From the NCBI GenBank assembly GCA_020638095.1, contig JACKJF010000003.1:806001-870000 (forward strand): 64,000 nt of DNA, written 5' to 3'. The stretch is from Hyphomicrobiaceae bacterium (GTDB taxonomy: Bacteria; Pseudomonadota; Alphaproteobacteria; Rhizobiales; Devosiaceae). Position 1 is the stretch's first letter. Every line of letters begins with the position of its first letter. A program made the position numbers and the translations under genes. Under the pieces are notes generated by a model. It was given only the letters and a program-made list of their open reading frames with translations. It was not told the origin of the DNA and searched no databases. Shown piece by piece: positions 45,618 to 54,900 of this stretch.

Positions 45618-46352
45618 CTAGTGCCGTCCGCCTTCGAGATAAGCCGCCCTGACCTCGGGCAGCGCCAGGAGTTCCGAGCCGGTACCGCTGAGCGTGATCG
45701 ACCCGTTGACCATCACATAGCCACGATCCGCCAGCCTCAGCGCGCCGAACGCGTTCTGTTCGACCAGGAACACCGTCAGTCCCTTTTCGGCATTGAGCTT
45801 TCTGATTGCGTCGAAAATCTGTTTGACGATGATCGGCGCTAGCCCGAGCGACGGCTCGTCGAGCAGAAGAAGACGCGGCCGAGCCATCAATGCGCGGGCG
45901 ATGGCGAGCATCTGCTGCTCCCCGCCGGAGAGCGTGCCGCCGCGCTGACCAACCCGCTCCTTGAGGCGCGGGAAAAGGGAGAAGACGAGATCGAGATCGG
46001 CCTCGAAATGCTCGACCCCTGCCATGTTGGCACCCATCTGCAGGTTTTCGTGCACCGTCATGCGCGGAAAGATGCGCCGCCCCTCGGGCGACTGCGCGAT
46101 GCCGAGATGGGCGATCTCGTGGGTTGGCAGATCCGTGATGTCCTGTCCGTCGAAGACGATGCGGCCGCGCCGGGCGCGGGGGCTACCGAAGATCGTCATC
46201 ATCAGCGTCGACTTGCCGGCCCCGTTCGCCCCGATCAGCGCCACAACCTCGCCGGACCTGACTTCGACATCGACGCCGTTGAGGGCACGGATATTGCCAT
46301 AATAGGTCTCGACCCCGGAGACGGTGAGAAGCGGCAAGGCGGTCTCTGTCAT
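45618..46352 (-). CDS. livF: branched-chain amino acid ABC transporter ATPase LivF
   Basis: 244 residues. Walker A GANGAGKSTLMM, signature LSGGEQQMLAIARALM, Walker B LLLDEPSLGLAPIIV and VEQNAFGAL H-loop region are typical of LivF. ATG overlaps the livG stop by four bases. It powers amino acid uptake with LivG. Confidence 0.95.
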   Translation of the reverse strand: MTETALPLLTVSGVETYYGNIRALNGVDVEVRSGEVVALIGANGAGKSTLMMTIFGSPRARRGRIVFDGQDITDLPTHEIAHLGIAQSPEGRRIFPRMTVHENLQMGANMAGVEHFEADLDLVFSLFPRLKERVGQRGGTLSGGEQQMLAIARALMARPRLLLLDEPSLGLAPIIVKQIFDAIRKLNAEKGLTVFLVEQNAFGALRLADRGYVMVNGSITLSGTGSELLALPEVRAAYLEGGRH

Positions 46353-47362
46353 GCCTCCCCTCCATCCTTGCCCGTCTCATGCGGATGCGGGTGATGTTCT
46401 TCGGCGATGTGCTCGCGCTCTTCGGAAATCTTCTGCGCCGCTTCGATCGCTTCCGGGCCCGAACCGTCTCCGGCCAGCGTTGCAACCGCCAGGTCGCCCG
46501 CATCGACGCCCGGTTTGGTTTCGCCGATCAGGTCTGCCACTTCCTCGTCCTCGACGCCGAGATAGGCGGCAATCACGCGCGGATCGTTTCTGACCGTTTC
46601 CGGTGTTCCGTCCGAAATCTTGGTGCCGTATTCGAGCACGATCACATGGTCGGAAATTTCCATGACCACCGACATATCGTGCTCGATGAGAAGAATGGAC
46701 GTGCCGGTTTCCGCCTTGATGTCCAGAAGGAGCTGGTTGAGTTCCGCCGATTCCCTTGGGTTGAGACCCGCCGCCGGTTCGTCAAGGCATAAAAGTTCGG
46801 GATCCGAGCACATGGCGCGGGCGATTTCGAGCCGCCTCTGCGCGCCGTAGGGCAGATCGCCCGCAGGGTCGTCGGCTCGTGCAACCAGATCGATCTTTTC
46901 GAGCCACCCCCGCGCCTTCTCGATGGCGCCGTCCGCCGCCCGCCGGTAGGTCGGCAGACCAAGAAGCCCCAGAAAGGTGTAGCCCGATGCCGCCATCAGC
47001 ACATTGTGCTGGGCCACGAGCAGGTTCTCGAGCACCGTAAGGCCGGAGAAGAGGCGGACATTCTGGAAGGTGCGGGCAACCTTGGCCTTGCGGGTGATGA
47101 CAAAGTCATGCATCCGCTCGAGCAGGTGCCGCTCGCCATTGCTGCGCGTCAGGGTCAGCATGCCCTCTGTCGGCTTGTAGAACCCGGTGATGCAGTTGAA
47201 CACCGTGGTCTTGCCCGCCCCATTCGGACCGATGATTGCGGTGATCTCGCCGCGCTTGGCCTCGAGGCTGAGATCGCTGACCGCAACAAGGCCGCCGAAC
47301 TTCATCGACAGATGCTCGACGCTGAGGATCGGCGCGGTCATGGCGGGGGAGGGCGCGGCCAT
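46349..47362 (-). CDS. livG: branched-chain amino acid ABC transporter ATPase LivG, with C-terminal extension
   Basis: 337 residues; a start six codons later is possible. Walker A GPNGAGKTTVFN, signature LPYGAQRRLEIARAM, Walker B LLCLDEPAAGLNP and IEHDMSVVM match LivG. The core ends near AYLG at about residue 273; a further 60-odd residues rich in Glu, Ala and His (ending EEHHPHPHETGKDGGEA) go beyond the usual length of about 255-260. The tail could be an interaction or regulatory segment. Confidence 0.93.
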   Translation of the reverse strand: MAAPSPAMTAPILSVEHLSMKFGGLVAVSDLSLEAKRGEITAIIGPNGAGKTTVFNCITGFYKPTEGMLTLTRSNGERHLLERMHDFVITRKAKVARTFQNVRLFSGLTVLENLLVAQHNVLMAASGYTFLGLLGLPTYRRAADGAIEKARGWLEKIDLVARADDPAGDLPYGAQRRLEIARAMCSDPELLCLDEPAAGLNPRESAELNQLLLDIKAETGTSILLIEHDMSVVMEISDHVIVLEYGTKISDGTPETVRNDPRVIAAYLGVEDEEVADLIGETKPGVDAGDLAVATLAGDGSGPEAIEAAQKISEEREHIAEEHHPHPHETGKDGGEA

Positions 47363-48738
47363 CAGGCATTTCCCTCCTTGGTGAAGCTTGCCGAAACCGC
47401 CTTGCGTTCATGAAGGAAGGCGCTTGGTGATCGGCTCCCCACGAAGCCTCTGGGTTTCCACACCATGACGACGACCATGGCGAGCCCGAAGATCAGCATG
47501 CGATAGAGTTCGGGCGTGAAATTGTCGCCGAATACCAGTTTGAGGAAATCGAGCTCGCGCAGGATTTCGATGCCGCCGATCATCACGAAAGCGGCGACCG
47601 CGATGCCCATCAGCGATCCCATGCCGCCGAGAACAACGATCGCGAGAATGGTGGCGGACTCCAGGAAGACAAAACTCTCGGGACTGACGAAGCCCTGCCT
47701 GACCGCAAAGAACGAGCCGGCAAAGCCACCGAACATGGCCCCGGTGGCAAAGGCGGTCAGTTTCGTCGTGACGGTGTTGATGCCGAGCGACCGGCAGGCA
47801 ATCTCGTCCTCGCGCAGAGCTTCCCAGGCGCGCCCGATCGGCATCCGCCTCAGCCGGATTGTCACCAGCGCCGTGAGGAGCGCCAGCCCCAGAACCAGGT
47901 AATAGAGGAAGATCTTGTAGTAGGCCGAAGAGATCGGCAGGTGAAAAAGATGCGCGAACCCTTCGGGCGATGCGTCGAACTTGATGCCGAAGAGCGTGGC
48001 CTTCTGGATGTTGGATATACCGAACGTGCCCTTGGTCACCTCGGTCCAGTTGATCAGAACCAGCCGGATGATTTCGCCGAAGGCGAGCGTGACGATGGCG
48101 AGATAGTCGCCCCGAAGCCTCAGCACCGGAAAACCGAGTATGACCCCCCAGGTCGCAGCCAGAATGCCCGCGACCGGCAGAAGCACCCAGAACGAGAGCC
48201 CGAACCAGTCCGACAGAAGGGCGTAGGAATAGGCGCCCACCGCATAGAAGGCGACATAGCCGAGATCGAGCAGGCCCGCGAGCCCGACCACGATGTTGAG
48301 CCCCCAGGCGAGCATCACGTAAATCAGAATCTGGATGCCGAAATTGTCGACCCATTTGAGCGAGCCGGCCGGGCCTGTCAGCGTGATGATGACGGCGGGA
48401 TAGATCAGCGCCGCGGCAATGACGATCTTGGCGAAGTTGCGCCGGAAGAATGACGGCGGCGCCTCGCTGACCGGCTCGGCCGCCTTCTGTTTTCTGCGGG
48501 CCTCCAGCCAGGGTTGAACAAAGGCCGATATGACGAAACGGCCGACCGTTACGATGGCAACGACCGTGATCAGAAGCCCAAAGCGGGGTTCGATGATCAG
48601 TTCGTTGCGGATATTCTGGTCGGTCTTGAACCCGATGATCAGAACAAAAAGGCCGAGCGACAGGAGCCCGGCCAGCACCGCCTCACGGGCGGCGGACGCA
48701 TAGACGTTGCCGGTTTTGCGCGTGGTCGGCTGCGTCAT
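47362..48738 (-). CDS. livM: branched-chain amino acid ABC transporter permease LivM
   Basis: 458 residues. Two or three extra N-terminal helices ([16 protein letters not shown]) precede the LivM core with [31 protein letters not shown] and [16 protein letters not shown] segments. The stop overlaps the livG start by one base. Forms the channel with LivH. Confidence 0.94.
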   Translation of the reverse strand: MTQPTTRKTGNVYASAAREAVLAGLLSLGLFVLIIGFKTDQNIRNELIIEPRFGLLITVVAIVTVGRFVISAFVQPWLEARRKQKAAEPVSEAPPSFFRRNFAKIVIAAALIYPAVIITLTGPAGSLKWVDNFGIQILIYVMLAWGLNIVVGLAGLLDLGYVAFYAVGAYSYALLSDWFGLSFWVLLPVAGILAATWGVILGFPVLRLRGDYLAIVTLAFGEIIRLVLINWTEVTKGTFGISNIQKATLFGIKFDASPEGFAHLFHLPISSAYYKIFLYYLVLGLALLTALVTIRLRRMPIGRAWEALREDEIACRSLGINTVTTKLTAFATGAMFGGFAGSFFAVRQGFVSPESFVFLESATILAIVVLGGMGSLMGIAVAAFVMIGGIEILRELDFLKLVFGDNFTPELYRMLIFGLAMVVVMVWKPRGFVGSRSPSAFLHERKAVSASFTKEGNA

Positions 48739-48741
48739 GGG

Positions 48742-49650
48742 TCAGACCTTCTCGACCTCGGGTCGGCCAAGCAGGCCGGAGGGGAAGAAGATCAGAACGA
48801 TGGCGAGAATCGAGAAGGAGGCCACGTCCTTGTAGTCAATCGAGAAATAGGCCGACCAGAGCGCCTCGATCATGCCGATCAAAAGACCCCCGACCACCGC
48901 GCCCGGCAGCGACCCGATGCCACCAAGCACCGCCGCCGTGAATGCCTTGACCCCCGGCACGAAACCGTCGGTAAAGACGATAACGCCGTAGAACATGAGG
49001 AAAAGCGTGCCGGCGACCGCCGCCAGCATCGCACCCATGACAAAGGTAATGGCGATGGTCCGGTCGACATTGATGCCGAGGAGCGAGGCCATCTTGCGGT
49101 CCTGTTCGCAGGCCCGCTGCGCCCGCCCGAGCGAGGTCTTGTTGACCACGAACCAGAATGCGGCGAGCAGCACCGCCGTAACCGCGAAGATGACGATCTG
49201 CTTGAGCGAGATGGTCACGCCGGAGCCGAAGAGATGGTAGGTATCCTGCACCAGCGGCGGAATGGGCTTGTTGCGCGGACCCTGCGTCACCTGAACGAAG
49301 TTCGAGAGCGTGATCGACATGCCGATCGCGGTAATCAGCGGCGCGAGGCGGAACGACCCGCGCAACGGTCGATAAGCGACCCGTTCGATCGACCAGTTCC
49401 ATAACCCCATCAGGATCATCGCGACGCTCATCATGATGAGCAGGGCCAGCGCCGCCGGAATGCCGCCGATGAAGGTGACAATCAGCAGATAAACAATGAG
49501 CGCCATGAAGGCGCCCAACATGAAAACATCGCCATGGGCGAAGTTGATCATTCCGATGATGCCGTAGACCATCGTGTAGCCAATGGCGATCAGTCCGTAG
49601 ATCGATCCGAGCGTCAGCCCGTTGATGACCTGCTGGATGAAATATTCCAA
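48742..49650 (-). CDS. livH: branched-chain amino acid ABC transporter permease LivH
   Basis: 302 residues from TTG 49650, which gives the usual N-terminus (M)EYFIQQVINGLTLGSIYGL and has an AAGG site; a longer TTG reading at 49710 adds an unlikely leader. Core motif IGYTMVYGIIGMINFAHGDVFMLGAF is diagnostic. It is the first gene of the operon, three bases from livM; the 154-base upstream gap should hold the operon promoter. Confidence 0.93.
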   Translation of the reverse strand: MEYFIQQVINGLTLGSIYGLIAIGYTMVYGIIGMINFAHGDVFMLGAFMALIVYLLIVTFIGGIPAALALLIMMSVAMILMGLWNWSIERVAYRPLRGSFRLAPLITAIGMSITLSNFVQVTQGPRNKPIPPLVQDTYHLFGSGVTISLKQIVIFAVTAVLLAAFWFVVNKTSLGRAQRACEQDRKMASLLGINVDRTIAITFVMGAMLAAVAGTLFLMFYGVIVFTDGFVPGVKAFTAAVLGGIGSLPGAVVGGLLIGMIEALWSAYFSIDYKDVASFSILAIVLIFFPSGLLGRPEVEKV

Positions 49651-49804
49651 TGCCTTGCCCCCGAAGCCGGCCAGCCACCCGGAACCGACCTGCAAGCATC
49701 GGTTTCCCAAGCGTTTTCGCGTGCACTTAAGCAGGGCTGTTGCGCGCTCGCAAGCGCGTTTGTGCGAACTTGAGGCGTTTGGTCGCCCCTATGCCCAACT
49801 GTTC

Positions 49805-51925
49805 CTATTGCAGGAAGGCGACGACGCTGTCCGACTTTCCGGAGGCGTCGACGACCGAGAGTGTCACGAATCCGGGTCCATCCGGATGCCAGTCCGCCTG
49901 CCGCGCGAAGGTCGACCTGAGGAAGGGATCGCCGTTGGCATAGAAGGTGAATGGCGGCGCGCCGTTGCGGACCTTGATGGCAAGCGTCTGCCCGCTATCG
50001 TCGCCAAGCCCGAGATCGACGTCGACCCCGTTCGCCGGGAAGGCGATCTCCGGCGCCGGACTTGCCGCGACCAGCGCCTCGTCGGGATGCCGGAACCGCT
50101 GCAACGGCTCGGGCAGGTCGGCATTTGAACTGATGATCGCGCCCGGCGGTGGCCCCGGCAGGGGAACGTTCGGCGCCCCCAGCCGGTCGAAGCTCTCGAA
50201 CAGCAGTGGCGCCGCCGACCCGATGCCGGTTATGCCGGGCACCGGCACGCCATCGGGCCGCCCGACCCAGACGCCGATCACCGTCTTGCCGTCAAAGCCG
50301 ATCGCCCAGGCATCGCGATAGCCGTAGGACGTGCCGGTCTTGTAGGCGATGCGCCCTGGCGACCCCGTCTGTGGCGGCGGAACATCGGCGAGAATATCGC
50401 TGACATACCAGGCCGCCAGCTGGTCGAGCACCGGCGCCTGCGACGGCGGCGGCAAGCTCGGATCGGCCCCGTCGACCAGAACCATCGGCTTGCCGCCGCG
50501 TGCGATTGCGCCATAGAGCGAAACCAGTTCCCGAAGCGTCACGCCCACACCGCCAAGCCCGATTGCGAGGCCCGGTGCCGATCCGTCGGGCAGGATCGGA
50601 TCGACGCCAGCGCGCCTCAGGCGGGCCAGAAGCCGCGCCGGACCGACCGCGTCGAGCACCAGCACCGCCGGCACGTTGAGCGACTGCGTCAGGGCCTCCC
50701 GGATCGTGACCGTGCCGCGGTTGAACCCGTCGAAATTGACCGGCACATAGCCGGCAAATCCGGTCGGCCGGTCGGTGATGAGACTTTCCGGATGCGCCCG
50801 TCCGAGTTCGAACGAAAGGCCATAGATCAGCGGCTTGAGCGTCGAGCCCGGCGAACGTTCAGCCCTTGTCATGTCGACATGACCGTCCCGGTCGTCATCG
50901 AACAACCCCGGCGAACCAACCGAAGCCAGAACCTCACCGCTCGCCAGGTCCGCAACCACGACCGCCGCCGAGACGTTCGGCCCGAGGTCCTGAACATGGG
51001 CTGCAACCAAAGCTTCGAGCCGGGCCTGAAGCGGTGCGCCAAGGGTCAGGCGGATGACTTCGTCGTTGGGATTGTTGACGAGGGCCTGTTGCGCAAGGTG
51101 CGGGGCAAGCATCGGAAACTCGCGCCGGGCTGTCGGAATGGGTTCGCGCTTTGCCGCCTCCGCTTCGTCGGGACGAAGCACGCCCGCCAGAACCAGGCGG
51201 TCGAGCACCCGGTCGCGGCTCATTCGGGCGGCGTCCGGATCGCGGTCGGGCCGGCGCGCCTCGGGCGATTGCGGCAATGCCACCAGAAGGGCGGCCTCCG
51301 CCGTGGTCAGCCGCGCCGGTTCCTTGCCGAAATAGGAAAGACTGGCCGCCCGGACGCCCTCGATATTGCCGCCATAAGGCGCGAACTCGAGGTAAAGATC
51401 GAGAATCTGATCCTTGCTCAGACTGTCCTCGAGCCTTTCGGCGAAGACAATCTGGCGGACTTTGGCGGCGAGCGATCGCGTCGGCGTCTCGTCGATGAGC
51501 CGGGCCACCTGCATGGTCAGGGTCGAGCCGCCCGAAACCACGTGTCCGCCCGCCCCGATGAACTGCAACCCGGCCCTGACCATGGACATCCAGTCAACAC
51601 CGTCGTGATCATAGAAGTGCCCGTCCTCATAGGCGATGAGCATCTCGATGAAATGCGGATCGACGTCGCTGAGAGCGACCGGCAGGCGCCATCGGCCCTC
51701 CTCGGTGGCAAAGGGACGAAGCAGCCGTCCGTCCCGGTCAACGACAAGCGTCGAGACCTCAACATCGGCCGGCTGCGGCACGGCGGGCAGGGCCGCCGCG
51801 ACCGCAGTGACATATTGGGTCGCCTGCAGCGCGGCGAAGTCGACGAAAAGAAGAACCAGTCCGACAACCGCCCAGGTCCTGCGACCCGGGAGGAAGTAAA
51901 GTCGCCGTTTTCCCTCAGCGGCCAA
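49805..51925 (-). CDS. pbpC: penicillin-binding protein 1C (transglycosylase/transpeptidase)
   Basis: About 706 residues from TTG 51925, one base after the macroglobulin stop; another TTG at 52003 would overlap the upstream gene. After a single membrane anchor (WAVVGLVLLFVDFAAL) comes a glycosyltransferase domain with AYEDGHFYDHDGVD and GGSTLTMQVARL. The penicillin-binding domain has the S-x-x-K in SPGSTLKPL and the KTGTSYGYRDAWAIGFDGKTVIG block. A C-terminal PBP1C-specific Ig-like domain ends the protein. It makes and crosslinks peptidoglycan and, paired with macroglobulin, is thought to help repair wall damage. Confidence 0.93.
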   Translation of the reverse strand: MAAEGKRRLYFLPGRRTWAVVGLVLLFVDFAALQATQYVTAVAAALPAVPQPADVEVSTLVVDRDGRLLRPFATEEGRWRLPVALSDVDPHFIEMLIAYEDGHFYDHDGVDWMSMVRAGLQFIGAGGHVVSGGSTLTMQVARLIDETPTRSLAAKVRQIVFAERLEDSLSKDQILDLYLEFAPYGGNIEGVRAASLSYFGKEPARLTTAEAALLVALPQSPEARRPDRDPDAARMSRDRVLDRLVLAGVLRPDEAEAAKREPIPTARREFPMLAPHLAQQALVNNPNDEVIRLTLGAPLQARLEALVAAHVQDLGPNVSAAVVVADLASGEVLASVGSPGLFDDDRDGHVDMTRAERSPGSTLKPLIYGLSFELGRAHPESLITDRPTGFAGYVPVNFDGFNRGTVTIREALTQSLNVPAVLVLDAVGPARLLARLRRAGVDPILPDGSAPGLAIGLGGVGVTLRELVSLYGAIARGGKPMVLVDGADPSLPPPSQAPVLDQLAAWYVSDILADVPPPQTGSPGRIAYKTGTSYGYRDAWAIGFDGKTVIGVWVGRPDGVPVPGITGIGSAAPLLFESFDRLGAPNVPLPGPPPGAIISSNADLPEPLQRFRHPDEALVAASPAPEIAFPANGVDVDLGLGDDSGQTLAIKVRNGAPPFTFYANGDPFLRSTFARQADWHPDGPGFVTLSVVDASGKSDSVVAFLQ

Positions 51926-51926
51926 T

Positions 51927-54900
51927 CTAGCGCCCGGCCGGCCGGATGATGACTGTCTGGGCGCCGAGATTAGCGCGTAGGTCTGGCCGGTACATGTCTT
52001 CAACTGCAGCGCCGGGGCCGGTGAAATTGCCCGGCGTTACGGCCCGCACCAGATAGGCGGCGGAGAAATCCGAAACCTCGGAATAGTAGTTGAAGGCGGC
52101 CATGAAATGGTCGGTCCGCGATTCCGTATGGTCCGGTGTGCTGACATTGAGCCAGCTGAGGTCCGATGCGCCGCCACCCGCCGAAAGGTCGGGGTTCTCG
52201 ATTTCGAACCCGGCCGGAAGTGGATCGGTGATGACATACTGGCCCGACCCGAGAGTCCGCGCCCTGGCCGTCAGCACCACCACGAACCGGTCGTTCTGCG
52301 TGACCTGTTCGAGATTGTCGATCGGCGTGCCGTCAAGCTGGTAGTAGGACCGCGTGAGGGCAAAGCCGTGGCTCGACGCTTCCGGCGGAACGGTCGGAAT
52401 GCCGCTGGCACTGAGGGTGATTTCCGTCGGCTGGTTGGACGTGTTGGTTACCGTCACCGGTCCGGCGGCAAAGGCGTGATCGAGGAACCGGCGATACGCA
52501 GACCCTGTCACCGGCTCACCGTTGATGCTGATCGCGCCGTCCGCCGCATTCTCGCCGAGCGATGCTGCCGCCAGAAGCGTCCAGGCATTCTCCTGCGTCG
52601 ACGTGTAGGCATCGAGATCACGCAGGGTCGCGAGCCGCTTGCTGAGCGCCGAAAGGTCGACGCCCGAAGGCTTGAATTCGGCCGCAAGCGCCAGAACGCC
52701 CGCCATGTCCCTCAGCCGGCTGCCATAGTCGTTGCGATAGCGGCTGTCGTCCATCGGCTTGCCGAGATCGGCGATCGCGGCCGCAAAGCCGGTCGCGGCA
52801 CGCACCCGTTCGCCGTAGAGCGCCAGCGCTGCCCCGAGCTGGGCCTTGGCCAGCGGTGAGCCGAACTGGTCGATCCGCGCCTCCAGATAGTAGCGGAGGT
52901 CGCCGATCGACGCCCGGCCGGCCCGCGCGAGATCATAAAGCGCATAGGCCACGTCCTCACCGCCATGGTCGAAGTCGGAGGCATAGGAAAGCTGGTTCGA
53001 AAGGCTGTCGAGCGCCCGCTGCAGGGCGAGATCGGGCACGTCATGGCCCGCCTCTTTTGCCCGCAACAGGAAGTCGGTCACATAGGCATCGAGCCAGAAG
53101 CTCGTATAGCTATAGGGACCCCAGACCCCGAACGAGCCGTTCGACGACTGTTTCGACAACAGGTCGGCGATCGCATCGTCGATCCGGCCCTCAAGCGCCT
53201 TGTCGTCGCCGATGCCGACCATATGGGCGACCTCGTTCAGATAAAGCAGCGGCAGCGCCCGGCTGGTTACCTGCTCGGCGCATCCGTAGGGATAGCGGTC
53301 GAGCTCCAGCATGAGTTCGGGCACGTTGAGCCGGGCCAGCGGGCCGACCGCGAGAGTGAGCGCTCCCGTTTCCGGCAGGAACGCGCTGAGACGGCTCGCA
53401 TCGATGGTCACGCTCTCGCCGGCGCCGAGTGGCAGTACCGACTTGGTCGTCGTCACGACGCTTGTCGCCCGGACCCCGAGCGTCAGCTTCTTGACAAGGG
53501 CATTGCCATCCGGATCGGTGAGCAGCAATTGCAGGTCATGATCGCCGATGGCTGTGCCGGTGAGGTCGAAGCTCAGCGATGCCCGCCCGCCCTTGGCCAG
53601 CGTCACATCTTCACTCTCCATATCCGACGCGAGGCCGGCACCGGTCTTGAGTTCGACATGATAGGCGCCGTCCGGACCGCTGATATTGGCGATCTCGACG
53701 AGAAGCCGCGACTGGTCGCCCACCCGCAGGAAGCGCGGCGGGCTGAGCGTGACAACCACCGGGTCGTGCACCACCACGTCCTTGACCGCATGTCCGACCG
53801 CCTTGTTGGTCCAGGCCATCGCCATCACGCGCACCGTGCCGTTGAAGTCCGGCATGGCGAAATCGATCCTGGCCTTGCCATCGGCATCCACCTTGACGAT
53901 GCCCGAATGCAGCGCCACCAGCACCGAAGTCGGCGGGGGTGTGCCATGGCGCACCGGCCCGCCATCGCCACCCGAGCGGATCGCGCCGGGAAGGCCCTGG
54001 GTCGGGTCGATCAACTGGCCGTAAAGGTCGCGGAACTCCACCCCAAGCTGGCGCTGCCCGAAGAAATAGCCATCGGGGTCCGGCGCCTTGAAGCCGGTGA
54101 GGTTGAGAATGCCGAGATCGACCGCCGCAACCGCGACATAGGCGTCCTGGCCCGCAACCGCATCGCCAAGATCGACGGTCGCGGTAAAGCTCTGGCGGGG
54201 CGAGGCCTCGCTCGGCACATCGAGGCCGACATTGAGGAGCCGCGCACCCGGATCGACATCGGCATATTCGAGCCCAAGCGCCCGCGACGGCATGCGCTTT
54301 TCAGCAACGCTTGCCGGCCGGTAAAGGATGGCGGTGACATAGGCGCCGGGACCCCAGTCTTCGGTCACCGGCAGTTCGACGCTTGTCCCTTCGGCTGGGA
54401 CCTCAACCGCGCGAAGATCGATGATCCGGTCGTCAACGACCATCACAAGTGCCGTCCCCGCAAATTGCGGTTCGAGCTTCAGTGTCGCGGTATCACCGAT
54501 CCGATAGGCGGTCTTGTCGAGTGCGACCTGTAGCGTATCCGGCGTGTCGGATCCCGCATCGGCATAATAGTAGCCAGCGTAGAATTCATAGCTCGACGAA
54601 GTCGGATCGTCGCCCATGCTCTGGATTTCGAAGCGATAGCGGCCCCAGTCGACCGGAGCGCTCACATGCGCGGGACCGTCGGCAGTCGCATCGAGCGTGC
54701 CGTTGGCTACTTCGCGCGTGTTGGTGATCGCCTCCCATTTCCAGGTGCCACCATCGCGATACCACTGATATTGCGTGGTGATGCGCGACAGGGTCCAGGT
54801 GACACCGCTCTTCTCGGTCAGGCTGCCGTCCGGCGCCACCGCGACCACGTCGAATCCTGCCTCGGCACCTTCACCGAGATCGGAACCGCTGAAGTCGGGC

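Noticed and set aside
52965..54533. 522-codon open frame on the plus strand
   Set aside because: Antisense to the macroglobulin gene with no recognisable domain; composition typical of a shadow frame.
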